Assembly: GCA_041905405.1 (NCBI GenBank)
Contig: JAYRLC010000001.1
Span: forward strand, 186,001-250,000
Direction: 5' to 3'
From: RAM1 sp041905405
GTDB lineage: Bacteria; Pseudomonadota; Gammaproteobacteria; Burkholderiales; Burkholderiaceae_C
DNA: 64,000 nt
Shown: in pieces, positions 60,446-64,000 of the stretch
Layout of the letters: each line of letters begins with the position of its first letter
Position numbering within the stretch: the stretch's first letter is position 1
The notes under the pieces: generated by a model
Databases searched by the model: none
What the model was told of the DNA's origin: nothing
Seen by the model: the letters and a program-made list of their open reading frames with translations, nothing else
Made by a program: the position numbers and the translations under genes

Positions 60446-62089
60446 ATGAAACACCTCCCCACCAACTTTCGCCTGGCCGGCGCCGCCCTGGCGGCCGTGC
60501 TGCTCGCGTCCTGCGCCACGCCCACGCCGCCACCGCCGCCCAAGCTGGTCGTCTTCATGGTGGTGGACGGCCTGCCCATGCGCCAGGTCACGGGCTACCG
60601 CGACCAGCTGGCGCCCGACGGGCTGGCGCGCTTTCTGGAGCGGGGGGCCTGGTTTGCCGATGCGCACTACGGCCATGCGTTCACCGTCACGGCGGCCGGC
60701 CACGCGACCATGCTCACGGGTGCGTACCCGCACCGCACCGGCATCATCGGCAACGACTGGCGTGACCCCGTCACCGGCGAAATGGAGTACTGCACCGGCG
60801 ACACGCGCCACACCTACATCGGCCACAAAACCAACCCGCTGGACGGCACCAGCCCCAAAAACCTGCGGGTCGAAACCGTGGGTGACGTGCTGCGCCGTGC
60901 CAACCCGCAGTCCAAGGTCATCGGCATCTCGGGCAAGGACCGCGGCGCCATCCTGCCGGCCGGCAAGAGCGGCACGGCCTACATGTACATGGGGCAGACC
61001 GGGCAGTTCGCGTCCAGCACGCACTACATGCCGGCGCACCCGGCGTGGGTCGACGCGTTCAACGCCGCCAGGCCGGCCGACCGTTATTTCAAAACCGAAT
61101 GGAAGGCGCTGCTGCCCGATGCGGCCTATGCCCAATCCATCCCCGACAGCCAGCCCTGGTTCGGCCCGCGCGGCGGCAAGTTGCCCATGATGATGGGCGT
61201 GCCGGCCGACGACAAGCCCGGCCCCAACTACTACAACGCGCTCCTGCGCAGCCCGTTCGCCGACGCGCTGTCGCTGGACTTTGCGCGCGCCGCCATCGCC
61301 GGCGAAAAGCTGGGGCAGGACGATGCGCCCGACATCCTGAGCGTGAGCCTGTCGGGCCACGACTATGTGAACCACGCTTACAGCGCCGAATCGCGCCTGT
61401 CGCACGACCACATGCTGCAGCTGGACCGGCTGTTCCAGAGCTTCTTCCGCGACCTGGACGCCACTGTGGGCCGCGACAACTACATCGTGGTGCTGACGGC
61501 CGACCACGGCTTCATGCCCGCGCCCGAGGTCAGCCAGGCCCAGGGTCGCGCCGCCGGCCGCCAGAGCGGCAGCCAGACGCTGGCTCGCGTGAATGCGGGG
61601 TTGGAAAAGCAATTCAACACGCCCAAGCTCGCGCTGTACTTCTCGGCGTCGGCGCTGGTGCTGGACAAAAAGCTCATCGCGCAGCGCGGCCTGTCGCTGG
61701 ACGCCGTGGCCGATGCCGCGCGCGGGCTGCTGCTGGCCGAGCCCGGCATTGCCGCGGCCTACACGCGCAGCGAGCTCGCCGCGCGCAGCCGCATGGCCGA
61801 CCCGCACTTCGCGCAGATGACCAAAAGCTGGAACGCCGACCTGTCGGGCGACGTGCAATACGCGCTCAAACCGTACTGGATGATGACGTCCAGCTCGTCC
61901 AACACCACGCATGGCTCGCCCCATGCGTACGACACCCACGTGCCGATCCTGATGTACGGCCCCAGGTGGATCAAGCCCGGCCGCGTGGACCAGCGGGTGG
62001 AGGTGGTGGACATCGCGCCCACGCTGGCGAGGCTGCTGCGGGTGGATGCGCCGGCGGCGGCGGAAGGCAGGGCGCTGCCGTTGCGGTAA
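60446..62089 (+). CDS. Alkaline phosphatase-family lipoprotein (PafA/nucleotide pyrophosphatase-like)
   Basis: A 547-residue member of the alkaline phosphatase superfamily. The N terminus is a lipoprotein signal with lipobox LLASC, so it is anchored in a membrane facing the periplasm. Metal and nucleophile segments: VVFMVVDGLPMRQV, the threonine in FTVTAAGHATMLTGAYPHR, SLSGHDYVNHAYS, LTADHGFMPAPE and HGSPHAYDTHVP. It hydrolyses phosphate mono- or diesters. It lies 48 bases after cobT and may be in the same transcript. Confidence 0.88.
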   Translation: MKHLPTNFRLAGAALAAVLLASCATPTPPPPPKLVVFMVVDGLPMRQVTGYRDQLAPDGLARFLERGAWFADAHYGHAFTVTAAGHATMLTGAYPHRTGIIGNDWRDPVTGEMEYCTGDTRHTYIGHKTNPLDGTSPKNLRVETVGDVLRRANPQSKVIGISGKDRGAILPAGKSGTAYMYMGQTGQFASSTHYMPAHPAWVDAFNAARPADRYFKTEWKALLPDAAYAQSIPDSQPWFGPRGGKLPMMMGVPADDKPGPNYYNALLRSPFADALSLDFARAAIAGEKLGQDDAPDILSVSLSGHDYVNHAYSAESRLSHDHMLQLDRLFQSFFRDLDATVGRDNYIVVLTADHGFMPAPEVSQAQGRAAGRQSGSQTLARVNAGLEKQFNTPKLALYFSASALVLDKKLIAQRGLSLDAVADAARGLLLAEPGIAAAYTRSELAARSRMADPHFAQMTKSWNADLSGDVQYALKPYWMMTSSSSNTTHGSPHAYDTHVPILMYGPRWIKPGRVDQRVEVVDIAPTLARLLRVDAPAAAEGRALPLR

Positions 62090-62308
62090 AGCCTCGATCA
62101 CCCGGTAGAGCCGCGCCAGCCTTTGCAATGAGCTCCAGGGCGGCTGCCGCCTGCCTGTCTGACAGGTGCGCGCCACGACTGTGAATAAGTCACAGAAATA
62201 GATGACCGCTGTCCAGCCTGGATGGGGTATGCTCGCGCCCAGAAAAATACTATCTAAGTATTAAAACAATAAGTACTCATTGAACTGAAACTGGCGCGGA
62301 GGTTTGAA
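62090..62308. promoter_or_regulatory. AT-rich leader with a short inverted repeat
   Basis: No gene seen. Composition turns AT-rich from about 62240, with AATACT-ATCTA-AGTATT at 62246-62262 and TTAAAACAATAAGTACTCATTG after it. Likely the promoter region of the zinc-ribbon gene; no recognisable site. Confidence 0.35.
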
Positions 62309-62944
62309 GTGTTTTGTCCCAATTGCTCTGCGGAGCTGTCCAGTGCGGTCACTCGTTGCTGGAACTGCGATGCCGTCTTCAATGAAAACGCTGCTTGGCG
62401 TCCGACGGATCGGCCTCAAGGGGCGTTTCGGCAACGAGCGTCCGCAAAAAAAGCGCTCGATAGCGCCGCGGCCGAAAGCGGTATCACACAGATTGCGACG
62501 CGTTCCCGGTCGGGCATATATAGCTTCATCAGCTTCATTTCCGGCTTGCTGGGCTTGATCGTCGGGGTTTTGTGCTGGTTGATGGTCAGCCTCCTCTTCA
62601 AAGGAGTCGGACCATGGGGGGGCGGTGGCGCCATGGGAGCGCTGATGCTTTTCGGCCCATTTGCCGTTTTGGTGCCTTGCATCATTCGGCTGGCAGATCG
62701 CGGCGCGATGGTGGGCATGATCTGGATGGTTGCTCTGTCCCCTGTTATCAGCATGACGCTGAGCTTTGTTGTATTCGCCATTGCGGTGTCGGCGCTGAGC
62801 CCCACGTCGAGCGAGTCCAAAGATATGGCCTTTGGGATTGTTGGCGCAGTCGCTACAACCACCTGGGTTCTCATCGGCCTCTATCTCATCAAGTCGGGCT
62901 GGGCATACAGGGATGAGCCGGAAGACGAACATCTGGCTTCCTAG
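62309..62944 (+). CDS. Zinc-ribbon membrane protein of unknown function
   Basis: A 211-residue protein with an N-terminal zinc ribbon (C3, C6, C17 and C20 in MFCPNCSAELSSAVTRCWNC), a charged linker and about four membrane helices (ISFISGLLGLIVGVLCWLMV and onwards), ending acidic. The start is GTG at 62309 with GGAGG upstream. Zinc ribbon plus membrane helices is a common but functionally undefined layout. It is less GC-rich than the genes to its left. Confidence 0.7.
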   Translation: MFCPNCSAELSSAVTRCWNCDAVFNENAAWRPTDRPQGAFRQRASAKKALDSAAAESGITQIATRSRSGIYSFISFISGLLGLIVGVLCWLMVSLLFKGVGPWGGGGAMGALMLFGPFAVLVPCIIRLADRGAMVGMIWMVALSPVISMTLSFVVFAIAVSALSPTSSESKDMAFGIVGAVATTTWVLIGLYLIKSGWAYRDEPEDEHLAS

Positions 62945-62972
62945 AACTAGGGTTCGTTACACAGGACTGCCT

Positions 62973-64000
62973 ATGAAAAATCAACAGCCCAACACCGTCT
63001 TTCCGATGATTTTTTCTATATCGCTGATCTTCTGGTTTTCTGATCCCCCCATCCGCAGCGTTGAAGGTGGACCGACTCGGTTGAGAAATTTTCGGCGAAC
63101 CTTTGCGCTTATTTTTGCCGCCGCGCTGTGCAGTTCGGTGACCGCAGCTAACGAAGAAAGAATACAAGTCGTTCTGGACGAACGAGTGATCCAGTCGATG
63201 GCCAGGTTTGGATATACCGCCGAGGAAGTGCGAGAAGAAGTTGGCAAGGGCTGCGACGGTTCGAGCGGCGATATGGCCATCTGCGCTGCGTATGCTCACC
63301 ACACGGCAGACGTCGCTTTGACCGAGAAGTACCGTGAACTCTACATGAGGCTTGAAGAGCCAACAGCACAAGAAGATTTGCAAAGGGCACAGGCGGCTTG
63401 GAGCGAATATCGAGACGCGCAATGCCGCTTCGATACGACTTTGTGGACCGGTGGGAGCGTTCGGCGAATTTCTATTGCAATGTGCCAGCAGTCAATGGCT
63501 GAGCAACGAAAGAAGGAGTTGACTTCATACCTTGAGTGCAAATCAGAAGACTGCCCTGCAGTGAAGAACTTTTCCGTAGAAAAGGCTGCATCTGAGGTCG
63601 GCTTGACGGGATCCGAATTTCCGATCTTCCTGCCAAAGAAGCGCTATCTGTTGATAGACGGCAGCAGCGCCCCCCTTTGTGAGGCCCTGCTCAAAAAAAT
63701 GAACGAAATGCAGACGCCGGTATGTGCCCTTCGGGCGCTGCAGAGCATTTCGGGAGTGAGCCAGCCTGGTTGGGAGCGCCTGGACCTGCAAGCAAACAAG
63801 GAGCTTTACAAGAGATTCCGTTTAGCGACAAGAACACGGCCGGAAGACTGGAGCCAGATTTTTTTCAATGAACCTCCGCCTACCGGGATGAGTCTGAAGC
63901 GCGCAATCACGCCTTCTCAAATCGAATTGGAAGCGGATTGGATAGCGGCTCTCCATGCGGGAGCCGAGTTCTTCTCCGTTGCTCAACCAAATTCACGCTC
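62973..64000 (+). CDS. LprI-domain (DUF1311) secreted protein, 3' end outside window
   Basis: The frame stays open from the ATG at 62973 to the end of the window (342 codons). A TTG at 63081 would give a neat signal peptide, MRNFRRTFALIFAAALCSSV ending TAA, and may be the true start. Residues about 94-194 fit the LprI pattern: C94 and C104, then TEKYRELYMRLEE, the AQAAWSEYRDAQC core (C151), C171, and a final C188-x5-C194. LprI domains occur in lysozyme inhibitors and other periplasmic proteins. The remaining 150 residues match nothing I know. Composition is AT-rich for this genome. Confidence 0.75.
   Translation, partial: MKNQQPNTVFPMIFSISLIFWFSDPPIRSVEGGPTRLRNFRRTFALIFAAALCSSVTAANEERIQVVLDERVIQSMARFGYTAEEVREEVGKGCDGSSGDMAICAAYAHHTADVALTEKYRELYMRLEEPTAQEDLQRAQAAWSEYRDAQCRFDTTLWTGGSVRRISIAMCQQSMAEQRKKELTSYLECKSEDCPAVKNFSVEKAASEVGLTGSEFPIFLPKKRYLLIDGSSAPLCEALLKKMNEMQTPVCALRALQSISGVSQPGWERLDLQANKELYKRFRLATRTRPEDWSQIFFNEPPPTGMSLKRAITPSQIELEADWIAALHAGAEFFSVAQPNSR

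Overview
This window reads as a chromosomal segment of a high-GC betaproteobacterium of the order Burkholderiales, most likely family Comamonadaceae. The reasons are the tryptophan-rich small protein of the TIGR04438 type, two Bug-type tripartite tricarboxylate transporter receptors, a FadE-like acyl-CoA dehydrogenase, a complete cbb3 oxidase cluster with its own FNR-type regulators, and a zapA-linked 6S RNA candidate. No tRNA, rRNA, CRISPR, transposase or prophage gene was seen. The family-level placement is inference from gene content.

Left part (1-17.4 kb): the 3' end of acetyl-CoA synthetase, a small cytochrome c, ilvD with a divergent LysR regulator, and lgt. A malonate-use operon follows: GntR regulator, malonyl-CoA decarboxylase, Bug receptor, enoyl-CoA hydratase family protein, malonyl-CoA synthetase. 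Next come a HAD phosphatase, a signal-less family 3 solute-binding protein, a FadE-like dehydrogenase and a 971-residue secreted glycine-rich protein.

Respiration and oxygen control (17.4-34 kb): two universal stress proteins lie divergent from ccoI-ccoS-ccoNOQP-ccoG-ccoH, then an unknown two-helix membrane protein and a PAS histidine kinase/NarL-type regulator pair. An orphan papain-fold-like protein, a receiver-only regulator, two FNR paralogues with all four cluster cysteines, a quinone-reductase-like flavoprotein, hemN and a TauE/SafE-like membrane protein follow. Four near-consensus FNR boxes sit in front of ccoI/usp, ccoN, the second fnr gene and hemN, so this stretch looks like a self-contained microaerobic regulon.

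Middle (34-49 kb): a secreted unknown, a vapBC module with a perfect operator palindrome, a GNAT acetyltransferase, an nhaR-like regulator divergent from terC and an SbtA-like permease. A YdiJ-type 2-hydroxyacid dehydrogenase and its GntR regulator face a glyoxylate aminotransferase and a second Bug receptor; the same 14-base motif is present in both promoters. Then hipBA, a TSUP permease, a 6S RNA candidate, zapA and a ZapB-like coiled-coil gene.

Right part (49-64 kb): a cobalamin riboswitch precedes btuB, a BtuF-like protein without signal peptide, cobU, btuFCD, cobO, cobD/cbiB, a CobC/CobD-type aminotransferase, cobQ and cobT, mostly joined by ATGA overlaps. Together they take up corrinoids and complete the lower loop, but cobS is not in the window. 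A lipoprotein phosphatase follows. From about 62.2 kb the DNA becomes visibly more AT-rich and carries a zinc-ribbon membrane protein and an LprI-domain protein that runs off the window end. Two palindromic repeats are embedded in frame inside coding genes (cobU and the YdiJ-type gene).
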